Shown: piece by piece, positions 26,995-35,273 of the stretch
Position numbering within the stretch: position 1 is the first letter of the stretch
How the letters are laid out: the number at the start of each line of letters is the position of its first letter
DNA from: Clostridia bacterium
GTDB lineage: Bacteria > Bacillota > Clostridia > Christensenellales > CAG-138
DNA length: 64,000 bases
Direction: 5' to 3'
NCBI GenBank assembly: GCA_017395105.1
Contig: JAFPWD010000023.1
Coordinates: 21,784 to 85,783, forward strand
Made by a program: the position numbers and the translations under genes
The notes under the pieces: generated by a model
What the model was told of the DNA's origin: nothing
What the model saw: the letters and a program-made list of their open reading frames with translations, nothing else
Database searches by the model: none

Positions 26995-27483
26995 TTACAG
27001 GCGGATCCTTCTGCCGTCCATGCTCGCGCGCTCAAGCTGCTTTTTGAGTCTGCGGAACTGCTCCGCGCTCATGCTCTCGTAGTCCGCCCTCGGTGCCTCG
27101 AAAAGCCCGCCGCGAATCGGAGCGGGAAGCCTGCCCCCATGCCTTTCGCCGCGAGCCCCGCTCATGGGGGCATCTTCAATGGGCTCGTTTTCCCCGGCGT
27201 TTTCCTCGGAGTAGTCTTCACCGTTCTCGGCCTGGTTTTCGGCCGCGCCGCGAGTATCCGCACCGTTCCACATTGCGATGATCCTTTCTGCGGCCTCGCG
27301 CTCGTCCATGCCCTCGGGAAGGTTCAGCCTTGCGAGGAAGGCCGCGCCGAGCCTTGCAAGATGCCCGTCATCCTCCCCGTTCGCGCCGCCATGTTCGCCG
27401 CCGTTCTCGTGCTCCGCTTCCCCGACCTTTTTATCGAGGATGCCGTCGATAAGCTCCGCGATGCTCCTTCGTTTCTTCATCAT
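26995..27483 (-). CDS. Scaffold-like protein upstream of the capsid gene
   Basis: 162 residues, strongly acidic in the middle (ENGGEHGGANGEDDG, ENQAENGEDYSEENAGENE) with a basic C-terminal helix (EQFRRLKKQLERASMDGRR). That charge layout and the position just before the major capsid gene are those of capsid scaffolding proteins, whose basic C-terminal helix binds the shell. First gene of the leftward transcript, behind a promoter and structured leader. The call is inference from composition and order. Confidence 0.6.
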   Translation of the reverse strand: MMKKRRSIAELIDGILDKKVGEAEHENGGEHGGANGEDDGHLARLGAAFLARLNLPEGMDEREAAERIIAMWNGADTRGAAENQAENGEDYSEENAGENEPIEDAPMSGARGERHGGRLPAPIRGGLFEAPRADYESMSAEQFRRLKKQLERASMDGRRIRL

Positions 27484-27570
27484 CTTCGCCTGTTCCTTTC
27501 AGTTTCGCTCAGATGGCATACGCCGCGCCGACCTTCCCCGCAGTGTTTTATCGATTAAAGAGCCGAAAAC

Positions 27571-27712
27571 AAAAAGCGCCGTGGGCCTACCCTAAAGCCC
27601 AAGTCGCTCTTTTAGCGGCGCATATACCGATAGAGACCTTTCGCTTTCTATGATAAAAAGCTTCAAAGGATCCCCTCCCGACGGAAAGAGCGGCGCCAAC
27701 GCATCCCCATCT
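27571..27712 (-). ncRNA. Structured leader or small RNA ahead of the capsid cassette
   Basis: From the promoter at 27719-27747 a minus-strand RNA would begin near 27712. It can pair CGCUCUUU with AAAGAGCG, CCUUU with AAAGG around a GCUUU/AAAGC hairpin, and UGGGC with GCCCA. Near its end GCGCCG/CGGCGC closes a hairpin followed by TTTTTGTTTTC at 27575, which resembles an intrinsic terminator 90 bases before the scaffold start. It may be an attenuator or a free small RNA. 6S RNA was considered because 6S-1 lies near cymR-iscS in Bacillus subtilis, but the fold is not a clear match. Confidence 0.45.
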
Positions 27713-27718
27713 ATTTCC

Positions 27719-27747
27719 ATTATACCATGCCCGCCCTCAAAAGTCAA
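27719..27747 (-). promoter_or_regulatory. Promoter driving the leftward capsid cassette
   Basis: On the minus strand TTGACT (27747-27742) and TATAAT (27724-27719) are exactly 17 bases apart, near-perfect sigma-A hexamers aimed at the structured leader and the scaffold-like gene. Confidence 0.8.
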
Positions 27748-27870
27748 CCGTTAAGAGATTTATTTTTGTTTTTTCTCCTTTTGAGCGTGTCATGTGGTTT
27801 AAATTCCCCTTCCCTTGGTTCTCATCGGCAAGCTTTTGCAGGTTTAAAATATAATCCGACAAATAAACTC

Positions 27871-27889
27871 GGAATTATTGACTAATTCC
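27871..27889. promoter_or_regulatory. Palindromic operator overlapping the Rrf2 promoter
   Basis: GGAATTA and TAATTCC are perfect 7-bp arms around TTGAC. The spacer contains most of the -35 hexamer, so a bound dimer would block RNA polymerase. It is a good candidate site for the Rrf2 protein encoded just downstream. Confidence 0.6.
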
Positions 27890-27906
27890 TATCGTTGTGG
27901 TATGAT
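27878..27906 (+). promoter_or_regulatory. Promoter of the rrf2-nifS-nifU operon
   Basis: TTGACT and TATGAT are 17 bases apart. The start codon of the Rrf2 gene is about 180 bases downstream, leaving a long untranslated leader that holds the 21-bp tandem repeats. The remaining part of the 27484-28083 gap contains only the capsid promoter, its leader, and this region. Confidence 0.75.
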
Positions 27907-27989
27907 TTAGGCAAAGAAAGCAAAACTAACAGGTGAACGGCAAAGCGCGAATACGCGAATAATTCTCGGATATCCCCTCAGCGGATATC

Positions 27990-28062
27990 ACCCTCAACTA
28001 TTCACTATTCACCCTCAACTATTCACTATTCACCCTTCACTATTCACTCTTCATCATTCACC
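27990..28062. repeat. Three tandem 21-bp repeats in the rrf2 leader (dispersed family, copy 2)
   Basis: Two identical 21-base units beginning ACCCTCAACTATTCAC at 27990 and 28011 are followed by a variant at 28032 and a short tail. On the other strand this is the same GTGAATAGTGAA motif found at 12436, 53505 and, more diverged, 61437. Confidence 0.85.
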
Positions 28063-28083
28063 AACAACAAGGGGGTGTGGAAT

Positions 28084-28521
28084 ATGAAGCTCAGCACCAA
28101 GGGGCGCTACGGTCTCAAGGCAATGGTCGATCTTGCCACCGAATACGATTCGGACGGCAAGCTCTCCATAGCGCAGCTCTCCGAGCGGCAGGGGATCAGC
28201 TATTCCTATCTCGAGCAGCTCATATCGCTTCTCAAGAAATCGCATCTCGTAAGCGCGAGCCGTGGTGCGGCGGGCGGATACAAGCTCGCAAGGCCGCCCG
28301 AGGATATCACCGTGGGCGAAGTATTAAAGGCGCTTGAGGGCAGCACTGCGCTTGTTGAGTGCGTGGACACCTGCGGAACGGACTGCGAAAACGTTTGCTC
28401 CTGCGCGGCGCGTCCACTTTGGCTCAAGCTGCAGCAGCGCATCGACTCCGTGCTCGAATCCACCACCATTCGCGATATGGCGATCGACTATATAACTCAA
28501 AAGGAAAGGAACCTTGATTAA
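28084..28521 (+). CDS. Rrf2-family transcriptional regulator (IscR/CymR-like)
   Basis: 145 residues; the start at 28084 (MKLSTKGRYGLKAMVDLA) follows AAGGGGGTG. The winged helix is clear (SIAQLSERQGISYSYLEQLI, SRGAAGGYKLARPP). Four or five Cys residues in CVDTCGTDCENVCSC (about 95-109) lie where IscR carries its [2Fe-2S] ligands, so it probably senses Fe-S status. It heads an operon with NifS and NifU and its promoter overlaps a palindrome, which suggests autoregulation. Stop and the next start are one base apart. Confidence 0.92.
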   Translation: MKLSTKGRYGLKAMVDLATEYDSDGKLSIAQLSERQGISYSYLEQLISLLKKSHLVSASRGAAGGYKLARPPEDITVGEVLKALEGSTALVECVDTCGTDCENVCSCAARPLWLKLQQRIDSVLESTTIRDMAIDYITQKERNLD

Positions 28522-28522
28522 A

Positions 28523-29686
28523 ATGAAAAGGGTCTATATGGATAATGCGGCAACGACCGCTCTTAAAAAAGAAGTTCTCGATGCGATGATGCCGTATCTG
28601 ACCGATATCTACGGCAACCCTTCAAGCCTGCACACCTTCGGGCAGGAGGCGCATAAGGCGGTCGAAAACGCCCGCCATCAGGTCGCCAAGGCGATAAACG
28701 CTGCGGACGATAAGGAGATAATCTTCACCGGCTGCGGCACCGAATCGGACAACATGGTGCTTCTCGGCATCGCTCAGCGCTATTCTAAGAAGGGCAAGCA
28801 CATCATCACCTCCGCCGTTGAGCATCATGCGGTGCTCTACACCTGCGAGCGCCTTGAAAAGATGGGCTATGAAGTGACCTATCTTCCGGTCGATGAATAC
28901 GGCATGGTCACCGCCGCGCAGGTCAGCGAGGCGATAAGACCCGACACGATCCTCGTTTCGATCATGTTCGGAAACAACGAGGTCGGCACCATTATGCCCA
29001 TTAAGCGCATCGGCGAAGTCTGCCGCGAAAAGGGCGTTTTTTTCCACACCGATGCGGTACAAGCGGTCGGCCATATTCATATAGACGTTCAGGATATGAA
29101 TATCGACCTGCTCTCCCTCTCCGCGCATAAGTTCCACGGCCCCAAGGGCGTTGGTGCGCTGTACGTAAAAAAGGGCATAGTCGTTCCCGCTCTGCTCACC
29201 GGCGGCGCACAGGAGCGCAATAAGCGCGCGGGCACCGAGAACGTTGCGGGCATAGTCGGCCTTGGCAAGGCGATCGAGCTTGCCTGCTCCGCTATCGACG
29301 AAACAAGCGCAATGATGACCCATCTTCGCGATAAGCTCATGACGGGCATCGCGGGCAGCATCCCCGAGGTGAAGCTCAACGGCCACCCCACCGAGCGCCT
29401 GCCCGGCAACGTCAATTTCTCCATAAAATACATCGAGGGCGAATCCATTCTGCTTATGCTCGATATAAACGGCATTGCGGCATCCAGCGGCTCCGCCTGC
29501 ACGAGCGGCTCGCTCGATCCCTCGCACGTGCTTCTTGCTATGGGTCTGCCGCACGAGATCGCGCACGGCTCGCTGCGCCTCACGCTTGGCGACGACACCA
29601 CCGAAGAGGAGGTCGATTACGTTCTCGAGGTGCTGCCCAAGGTCGTTGAAAGGCTTCGCAAGATGAGCCCGCTGTACAAAGGATAA
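28523..29686 (+). CDS. nifS: Cysteine desulfurase, NifS/IscS type
   Basis: PLP enzyme that moves sulfur from cysteine to Fe-S scaffold proteins. 387 residues. YMDNAATTALKKEV opens the fold, SVEHHAVLYTCERL-like His region binds PLP, LSLSAHKFHGPKG carries the Schiff-base Lys, and SSGSACTSGSLDPSHVL holds the catalytic Cys. A TTG nine bases earlier could also serve as start; the ATG at 28523 gives the usual N-terminus. It lies between the Rrf2 gene and the NifU-like scaffold gene. Confidence 0.95.
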   Translation: MKRVYMDNAATTALKKEVLDAMMPYLTDIYGNPSSLHTFGQEAHKAVENARHQVAKAINAADDKEIIFTGCGTESDNMVLLGIAQRYSKKGKHIITSAVEHHAVLYTCERLEKMGYEVTYLPVDEYGMVTAAQVSEAIRPDTILVSIMFGNNEVGTIMPIKRIGEVCREKGVFFHTDAVQAVGHIHIDVQDMNIDLLSLSAHKFHGPKGVGALYVKKGIVVPALLTGGAQERNKRAGTENVAGIVGLGKAIELACSAIDETSAMMTHLRDKLMTGIAGSIPEVKLNGHPTERLPGNVNFSIKYIEGESILLMLDINGIAASSGSACTSGSLDPSHVLLAMGLPHEIAHGSLRLTLGDDTTEEEVDYVLEVLPKVVERLRKMSPLYKG

Positions 29687-29717
29687 ATTCAAGAAGATTC
29701 CCAAGGAGGATAAAAAT

Positions 29718-30176
29718 ATGTACACAGAAAAAGTTATGGATCATTTCTCCAACCCGCGCAACATGGGCGAGGTTGAGGGCGCAAACGGCGTTGGCATGGT
29801 CGGCAACGCGAAATGCGGCGACATTATGCAGATGTTTCTCAAGATAAACGATGAGGGCATCATCGAGGACGTTGGCTTCAAAACCTTCGGCTGCGGCGCG
29901 GCAGTTGCCACCAGCAGCATGGCCACCGAGCTTATAAAGGGCAAGAGCATCGATGAGGCGCTGAATCTCACCAACTCCGCGGTCGTGGAGGCGCTCGAGG
30001 GTCTTCCCCCCGCAAAGCTGCATTGCTCCGTGCTCGCCGAGGAGGCCGTGAAGGCCGCCATCGACAACTACTATGCCCGCAAGGAGGGCAGGGATATCGA
30101 ATGTACCTGCGCCGACTGCGGCCACGATCACGAGCATGAACACGCTCATGAGGACGATGAAAGCGAGGAGGCTTGA
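29718..30176 (+). CDS. nifU: NifU/IscU-like Fe-S cluster scaffold
   Basis: 152 residues. Three ligand Cys are present in NAKCGD, FGCGAA and LHCSVLAEEA, in family order, and the Asp beside the first Cys is conserved. GGAGG precedes the ATG. The last 30 residues form an unusual tail with CTCADCGHDHEHEHAHEDD, a Cys/His/acid metal-binding-like extension not needed for the scaffold fold. Assembles transient [2Fe-2S] clusters with sulfur from the upstream NifS. Confidence 0.95.
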   Translation: MYTEKVMDHFSNPRNMGEVEGANGVGMVGNAKCGDIMQMFLKINDEGIIEDVGFKTFGCGAAVATSSMATELIKGKSIDEALNLTNSAVVEALEGLPPAKLHCSVLAEEAVKAAIDNYYARKEGRDIECTCADCGHDHEHEHAHEDDESEEA

Positions 30177-30182
30177 GCCTTT

Positions 30183-31160
30183 ATGAGTTCCACCGTATGT
30201 GCCTGCTGTAAGCAAGGCGGCAGCGAAACCTGTATTCGCGAGCTTGATAAATGCTCCGCGATCGATTTTGAACCCATCACGCCTCGGTTCATCATCAAAA
30301 ACCGCGAGGTGCTCAAGGCAAGCTCTATTAAGCTTTGCGACCTCACCCCCGGCTGCCTTTATATGTGGCGCGATTTCTACAGCATGAAGGCTGCCATCGT
30401 GCACGACATGCTCGTTTGCATCGCCGGCGATGCAGAGGAGCACGGCGAGGACGGCAATCTGTACTACACCTGCCCCATCGGCGGAGGCGATTTCGGTGCG
30501 GCGGTTCGCGCCTGCAAGCGCGATGCGGATGCGCGCGGCATTGTTTTCCGCATGTGCACCGTTCCCGATGAGGCGATAGCGCCCATAGAGAGTGCCATCG
30601 GCAGAAAGGCGAGCGTTGAAAGCGATATCGACCGTCCCGATTTTCTCTATCACTACGAGAATTTTCTCGGCTACTCAGGCAAGGCGCTTCACGCACACCG
30701 CAACCATATCAACCGCTTCATTCGCGAGAATCCCGAGTATCGCTTCGAGCCTCTCACCCTTGAGAACCGCGATGCCGCGCTCAAATTCCTGCGCGAGCAC
30801 CATGCGGAGCTTGAAAAAGGCAACGCCGTTTCGGACGAGGATCTTATGCGCACCGAGGAGCTTTTAAATTGCTTCGACCTGCTCGACCTCTCGGGTGGCA
30901 TACTCTACGCGGGCGAAAGGGCCGTCGGATTCACGCTCGGCGAAACCATCGCCGACACGCTTCACGTTCACGTTGAAAAGGCGGATCACTCGGTTCACGG
31001 CGCGTTCCAGATGCTCGCGATGAGCTTCGCGGAATACATGAAGCGCGACGGGCTCAAATTCATCAACCGCCAGGACGATGCGGAGGATGAGGGGCTCTAC
31101 CGCTCCAAGATGAGCTACCGCCCCTGCGCGCTTCTCAATAAAAACGTGCTGACCTTTTAA
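30183..31160 (+). CDS. DUF2156 (LPG synthase C-terminal-like) protein
   Basis: 325 residues with the double-GNAT-like fold of DUF2156, related to the catalytic half of phosphatidylglycerol lysyltransferase but without its membrane part. Family-like segments are DFLYHYENFLGYSGKALHAH, RNHINRFIRENPEY, and FINRQDDAEDEGLYRSKMSY. It starts seven bases after nifU and probably belongs to the same transcript. Soluble, cytoplasmic. Acceptor and aminoacyl donor are unknown. Confidence 0.85.
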   Translation: MSSTVCACCKQGGSETCIRELDKCSAIDFEPITPRFIIKNREVLKASSIKLCDLTPGCLYMWRDFYSMKAAIVHDMLVCIAGDAEEHGEDGNLYYTCPIGGGDFGAAVRACKRDADARGIVFRMCTVPDEAIAPIESAIGRKASVESDIDRPDFLYHYENFLGYSGKALHAHRNHINRFIRENPEYRFEPLTLENRDAALKFLREHHAELEKGNAVSDEDLMRTEELLNCFDLLDLSGGILYAGERAVGFTLGETIADTLHVHVEKADHSVHGAFQMLAMSFAEYMKRDGLKFINRQDDAEDEGLYRSKMSYRPCALLNKNVLTF

Positions 31161-31372
31161 GCTGTATTACCATTTTTTATAATGTGTTTTGACTTTTTCC
31201 CCTGTTTTCGCTCTTTTGCGAAAGCGGGGCTTTTATTTCGCCTTTTTTGCGGAATTAAGCCTCCCTATTTTCACGCCCTGCGTCTTTACAGTGCCGATGC
31301 TTTATGATATGCTTTTTATACATTAAGCGGAGCTGCAAACGCGCCCGCAAAAGGAGTGAAAAACGCACGAAT

Positions 31373-31717
31373 ATGAATAAGCTTTCAAAAAGATTTAAAA
31401 AACTCGACCGCTTTCAGAAAACGATTCTGATCCTTCTTCTGCTTATCGCGCTCGTTTTAAGCGTGCTCTTCATCGTTTTCTCCATAAGCAAGGGCAAGGG
31501 AAACTTGCTCATTTGGTTCGCAGGCATTTTCTTCACCGCGCTGTTTATCATCGATATCCTTTTTGCAGATGAGCTTTTCCGCTACCGCATGAGCTTTCGC
31601 ATCCGCGAACCCGAAAAGGCGGAGCCCTCGGAATGGGAGATGGATCAAAGGTATATCGGCTGGATGCTTGCACCGCTCGTAACCGTTATCGTATTCTTAT
31701 GGGGGCTGTTTGCCTGA
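31373..31717 (+). CDS. Small three-helix membrane protein
   Basis: 114 residues from the ATG at 31373, behind AAGGAGTG. Hydrophobic helices at about 18-38, 44-64 and 92-112; basic start (MNKLSKRFKKLDRFQK). Not recognised. It stands alone between two terminators. Confidence 0.6.
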   Translation: MNKLSKRFKKLDRFQKTILILLLLIALVLSVLFIVFSISKGKGNLLIWFAGIFFTALFIIDILFADELFRYRMSFRIREPEKAEPSEWEMDQRYIGWMLAPLVTVIVFLWGLFA

Positions 31718-31748
31718 CACCAAAAAATCAATACCATCCTCCTATCAA

Positions 31749-31783
31749 AACGGCATGGCGAATGTGAAAATCGCCATGCCGTT
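31749..31783. terminator. Bidirectional terminator between convergent genes
   Basis: 13-bp perfect stem AACGGCATGGCGA/TCGCCATGCCGTT, 9-nt loop, T-rich flank on the right (GTTCTATTTCGTTTTTT) and TTTGATAGG on the minus strand. Confidence 0.8.
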
Positions 31784-31810
31784 GTTCTATTTCGTTTTTT
31801 GCCGTTCCAA

Positions 31811-33133
31811 TCAGGCTTTCTTTACGGGCTTATCCTTTTCGCCCTTTTTAAACATCGGTCTTCCCATGATAAGATTTGCAAAGGGCTTCTCGATAAGATA
31901 GGTCGCCAGCACCGCCGCCACGAACGCGGCAACGGTTATGATGAGCGCATATTTATTCATCCACACCCTGTCGCCAAGCTGATTGGGCGGAGTCGTGCCC
32001 TCCCAATGCGGTATGCGCCAAACGGATTTGAGCTGCACCGCAAGCCATTGATGCCATATATAAAGGTTATAGGAAATGCCCGCGAGGAAGCGCATAAGGC
32101 GGTTTGAAAAGATGAAGCGATACCATTTCGCCGCAAGCGCCGTTGATAGGATGAACACCGAGAACGCCGCCGTCAGCCTCGCCCTCTCGGATACCTGCCA
32201 AAGCTGCGCGGGTGCAGGCTGAAGCTTTGCGCATTCGTTTATCATCGAAACTATATAAACTATGCTCAATATGGAGAGCACCGTGCAGATTATCGCCATT
32301 CCGCAGCTTCTGTCGGCGTGTTTCGCTATCAGCACGAATATGAGCGATGCGAGCATACCGTTTGCGTAGGTTCCCATGAACGCGGGAAGCTGGTTTATAT
32401 ACATTGAAACATTTATGCCCTTTTTGAGCACATACGCCTGCTCCCACCAAATCGAGATGCCGTGGAACAGAACGAAAGCTATGCCTATGCAGATAAACGA
32501 AACAGTCTTCGCCTTCTTGCTCTCAAGCTTTTTATCGGTGCGAAGCAGCGTTGCTATGAACGGGAAGAGGATATAGAACCAAACCTCAATAGCCACCGTC
32601 CAAAGCACAACGTCAAGCCTCGTTGCGATATAGGTTTTATAAAAAAGCGTTTGCGTGAAGGTGAGGTGCGTAACAAGATCGCGTATAGCATCGCCCGTGT
32701 TCGCGTACAGCTTTCCGGGCAGCGCAACGAAGAAAAACAGCACCAGCACCGCAAAAAGATAGCTCGGCACGATGCGCGCAACGCGCCGCCTCGCGTAGTC
32801 CTTCCAGCTTGCAAGGCTTTCGCCCATAACGATATGCCTCATCAGCGGCAAAAACAGAAGAAAGCCGCTCAGAAGCACCATCATATCCACAAAAAGATAG
32901 CCAACGCGGGCTATCGGCGTGAAATCAAGCTGCTTCAGCCCGATGAACGCAAGAAACGGCGTTTTGATCGTTGGAAAGATCCATGTCTGCTGCCAGAAAT
33001 GGAAGATAAGAACGATTATAACGCTTATCGCGCGGATACCGTCCAAAACGTCGATATACTTAGAATTTATGCTTCTGTCCAAGCTCTTTTCAAGCTTTGG
33101 CTCTCCGCGCTTGAATATTCCCTTTAATGCCAT
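31811..33133 (-). CDS. Acyltransferase 3 (OafA-like) membrane protein
   Basis: 440 residues with about ten membrane helices. YIDVLDGIRAISVIIVLIFHFW near the N-terminus contains the catalytic-type Arg/His of the acyltransferase 3 family, and RRVARIVPSYLFAVLVLFF plus YNLYIWHQWLAVQL are further family signatures. Transfers an acyl (often acetyl) group to a surface glycan, lipid or peptide from the membrane. GGAGG precedes the ATG. Stands alone, so the acceptor is not indicated by context. Confidence 0.9.
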   Translation of the reverse strand: MALKGIFKRGEPKLEKSLDRSINSKYIDVLDGIRAISVIIVLIFHFWQQTWIFPTIKTPFLAFIGLKQLDFTPIARVGYLFVDMMVLLSGFLLFLPLMRHIVMGESLASWKDYARRRVARIVPSYLFAVLVLFFFVALPGKLYANTGDAIRDLVTHLTFTQTLFYKTYIATRLDVVLWTVAIEVWFYILFPFIATLLRTDKKLESKKAKTVSFICIGIAFVLFHGISIWWEQAYVLKKGINVSMYINQLPAFMGTYANGMLASLIFVLIAKHADRSCGMAIICTVLSILSIVYIVSMINECAKLQPAPAQLWQVSERARLTAAFSVFILSTALAAKWYRFIFSNRLMRFLAGISYNLYIWHQWLAVQLKSVWRIPHWEGTTPPNQLGDRVWMNKYALIITVAAFVAAVLATYLIEKPFANLIMGRPMFKKGEKDKPVKKA

Positions 33134-33210
33134 ATTGCCTCCTGAAAACTATCATACATAGATGATACCATCAAAGAGGCATTTTTTCAATAGTAAAAAG
33201 CAGATCGAGT

Positions 33211-33468
33211 TCAGTCTATGCGCTTTAAGTCCGCAAGGTCAACGAGTATCACGTCGTCCCCTATCTTCTGTATCTTGCAGTACGGGATAACCAGCTCCTC
33301 GGCGTTTTTGATTAGCCCGAGCATCCTCGGCGGCCCGGGAACGACTATCGAACAGATCGTGCCCGTGCAGTCGTCCAGCTCCAGATCGCAGATATACCCA
33401 AGCCGCGCCCCGTCGCAAATGTTGATTATCTCCTTCTGTTTAAGCTCCGTATAGGTCGTGTTCGCCAT
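33211..33468 (-). CDS. YlmC/YmxH-family PRC-barrel protein
   Basis: 85 residues from MANTTYTELKQKEIINICDG. ICDLELDDCTGTI and LVIPYCKIQKIGDDVILVDL are diagnostic for this family, which is restricted to Bacillota and linked to sporulation. The longer frame to 33498 lacks a better start; only a weak G-rich ribosome site is visible. The role is unknown; it supports a spore-forming host. Confidence 0.88.
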   Translation of the reverse strand: MANTTYTELKQKEIINICDGARLGYICDLELDDCTGTICSIVVPGPPRMLGLIKNAEELVIPYCKIQKIGDDVILVDLADLKRID

Positions 33469-33655
33469 GCTTTCGCCGCCCTTCGTCGTTTTTCCCAATT
33501 ATATGGCGGCGCATAGCTGAAAATTCCCTCTTTTTCGCACCGCCCTGTTGTATTGAAGCGAGCGATGGGTTATAATCATTGGGTGCATCCGCATCGTTTC
33601 AAGCGGAAAATATGGTATAAATTGTAATTTTGCAAAAGAAAAAGGAGCGCTCTTA

Positions 33656-34366
33656 ATGATAAAAGCGATATTATTCGATCTTGACGGCACGCTTCTGCCG
33701 ATGGATCAGGATGAATTCACAAACGGTTATTTCAAATTCCTTGTTAAAAAGCTTGCGCCGCACGGCTACGAGCCCGAGTCGCTTATAAAAGCGATCTGGC
33801 ACGGCACCGCCGCGATGGTCAAAAACGACGGCTCGCGCACCAATGAGGAGGCGTTTTGGGCGGATTTCGCGAATACCTGCGGCGAGCGCGTGCTGTCGGA
33901 TGCGCCCATCTTCGATGAATTCTACGCTGTCGAATTTTTAAACGCAAAAAGCTTCTGCGGCTATGATGAAAACGCCGCCAAAACGGTTCGTTTTTTGAAG
34001 GATGCGGGAATTCGCATCGTGCTTGCGACCAACCCCATCTTCCCCGATGTTGCGACCCGTGCGAGGATCGGCTGGGCGGGGCTTGAGCCCGAGGATTTTG
34101 AATTCTACACGACCTATGAGACCATCGGCTGCTGCAAGCCCAATCCCGAGTACTACGCAGAGATACTGCGCCGCCTTGAGCTTGAGCCGCAGGATTGCGT
34201 TATGGTCGGAAACGACGTTGGCGAGGATATGATAGCCGAAAAGCTCGGTATGCGCGTTTTCCTGCTCACCGATTGCCTTATCAACAAGGCAAATGAGGAT
34301 ATCTCCCGCTTTGCGCACGGCGGCTACGCGGAGCTTACGGACTATCTCAAAAAAGAAATGGAATAA
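33656..34366 (+). CDS. HAD-superfamily hydrolase
   Basis: 236 residues with motif I FDLDGTLLP, motif II IRIVLATNPIFP, motif III Lys in CCKPNPEYY, and motif IV GNDVGEDMIAEKLG. This is the Cof/phosphoglycolate-phosphatase-like branch with a helical cap (about 20-90). Cytoplasmic phosphatase of unknown substrate. AAAGGAG lies upstream. It ends before a terminator that overlaps the ribosome site of the next gene. Confidence 0.9.
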   Translation: MIKAILFDLDGTLLPMDQDEFTNGYFKFLVKKLAPHGYEPESLIKAIWHGTAAMVKNDGSRTNEEAFWADFANTCGERVLSDAPIFDEFYAVEFLNAKSFCGYDENAAKTVRFLKDAGIRIVLATNPIFPDVATRARIGWAGLEPEDFEFYTTYETIGCCKPNPEYYAEILRRLELEPQDCVMVGNDVGEDMIAEKLGMRVFLLTDCLINKANEDISRFAHGGYAELTDYLKKEME

Positions 34367-34384
34367 ACTCTATCACGAAACAAA

Positions 34385-34429
34385 GCCCTCCATCCGGCAT
34401 AGTATGATACGGACGGAGGGCGTTTTTTT
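34385..34429 (+). terminator. Terminator whose 3' arm holds the next gene's ribosome site
   Basis: GCCCTCCATCCG pairs with CGGACGGAGGGC (one mismatch), followed by seven T. The right arm contains GGAGGG, nine bases before the ATG at 34430, so hairpin formation would hide the ribosome site of the following gene. Confidence 0.8.
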
Positions 34430-35272
34430 ATGATAAGGCTTATAGCGCTGCACGGCAAGCTCAGCGGCTCCGCCGTGCTCAATTCAACAGGAGGCAGAAC
34501 CGAATTCACTCTGAAAATGCGGCAAAATATCTCGGGCGACTCGGCGGGAAGCCTTGGCGCATTTCTCATTGCGCCCGATGCAAACGGAAGCCTTCGCTTG
34601 GTGCGCGCGGAGATCGCAAACGGAGCGGGCGGCGCGAATATCGACGGCGTTCGCGGCATATTCATAACGGGCGGAAATGCGATCCTCGCCGAGGGTGCAA
34701 GCGGCATGAGCGAAACCCTGCTTGAGCGGGCGAGAGTGAAGCTTCGCTTAGAGCTTTCCCAAAATGGCGGCGCCGCAGAGCCGCAGGGGGCGCAGAGGCG
34801 CGGCGAAGTTACCGCACCAAGCAAACCGAACGGGAAAGCGGAGGAATTGCCGAAGCCCGAAGCTGCGCAAAGCGAACAAAGCCCGAGCGTTTCGCCCGTC
34901 ACAAGGCGAATCCTGAGCCAGGCCAAGGCGCTCTTCGGCGCGGGGGATGCGGATGCTTTTCTATTCGACGGTGCGCCCGCATCCGAGGATAAGCCCCCGC
35001 CCTCCGCTTCGCCCGAAGTCGAGCCGTATATGCCCGACAGCGAGGCGGTCAAAAACCCCTTCCCCGCGCTTTTTCCAAACTCAAGCTGGCGAAAAAAGGC
35101 GGGCGAAGCGGCGCTTTCGGGCAAGGTCAAACACCGAGGGCGGCTGTACTCCGTTGCCGCCGTTCCCCGCGAGGGGCGATTCCCGCCGAACGAGCTATCG
35201 CCGTTTTCCAATATCCGAAGGGCGAGGGGCGAGGACGGAAAAATGTATTGGCTTGGGATAAAACGGCTTTAA
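34430..35272 (+). CDS. Hypothetical protein with conserved-looking ends
   Basis: 280 residues, not recognised. The first 105 residues form a beta-rich module (MIRLIALHGKLSGSAVLNST, GAFLIAPDANGSLRLVRAEI, GIFITGGNAILAEGASGM). The middle is low-complexity Ala/Pro/Glu-rich. The C-terminus (RGRLYSVAAVPREGRFPPNE, EDGKMYWLGIKRL) is again ordered. No signal peptide or membrane helix. The start lies right after the terminator T-run. Confidence 0.6.
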   Translation: MIRLIALHGKLSGSAVLNSTGGRTEFTLKMRQNISGDSAGSLGAFLIAPDANGSLRLVRAEIANGAGGANIDGVRGIFITGGNAILAEGASGMSETLLERARVKLRLELSQNGGAAEPQGAQRRGEVTAPSKPNGKAEELPKPEAAQSEQSPSVSPVTRRILSQAKALFGAGDADAFLFDGAPASEDKPPPSASPEVEPYMPDSEAVKNPFPALFPNSSWRKKAGEAALSGKVKHRGRLYSVAAVPREGRFPPNELSPFSNIRRARGEDGKMYWLGIKRL

Positions 35273-35273
35273 C

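Noticed and set aside
27571-27712. T-box or 6S RNA identity for the structured leader
   Set aside because: AGGGTAGG is only loosely like a T-box motif and no specifier stem is seen; the central bubble expected of 6S RNA is not clear.
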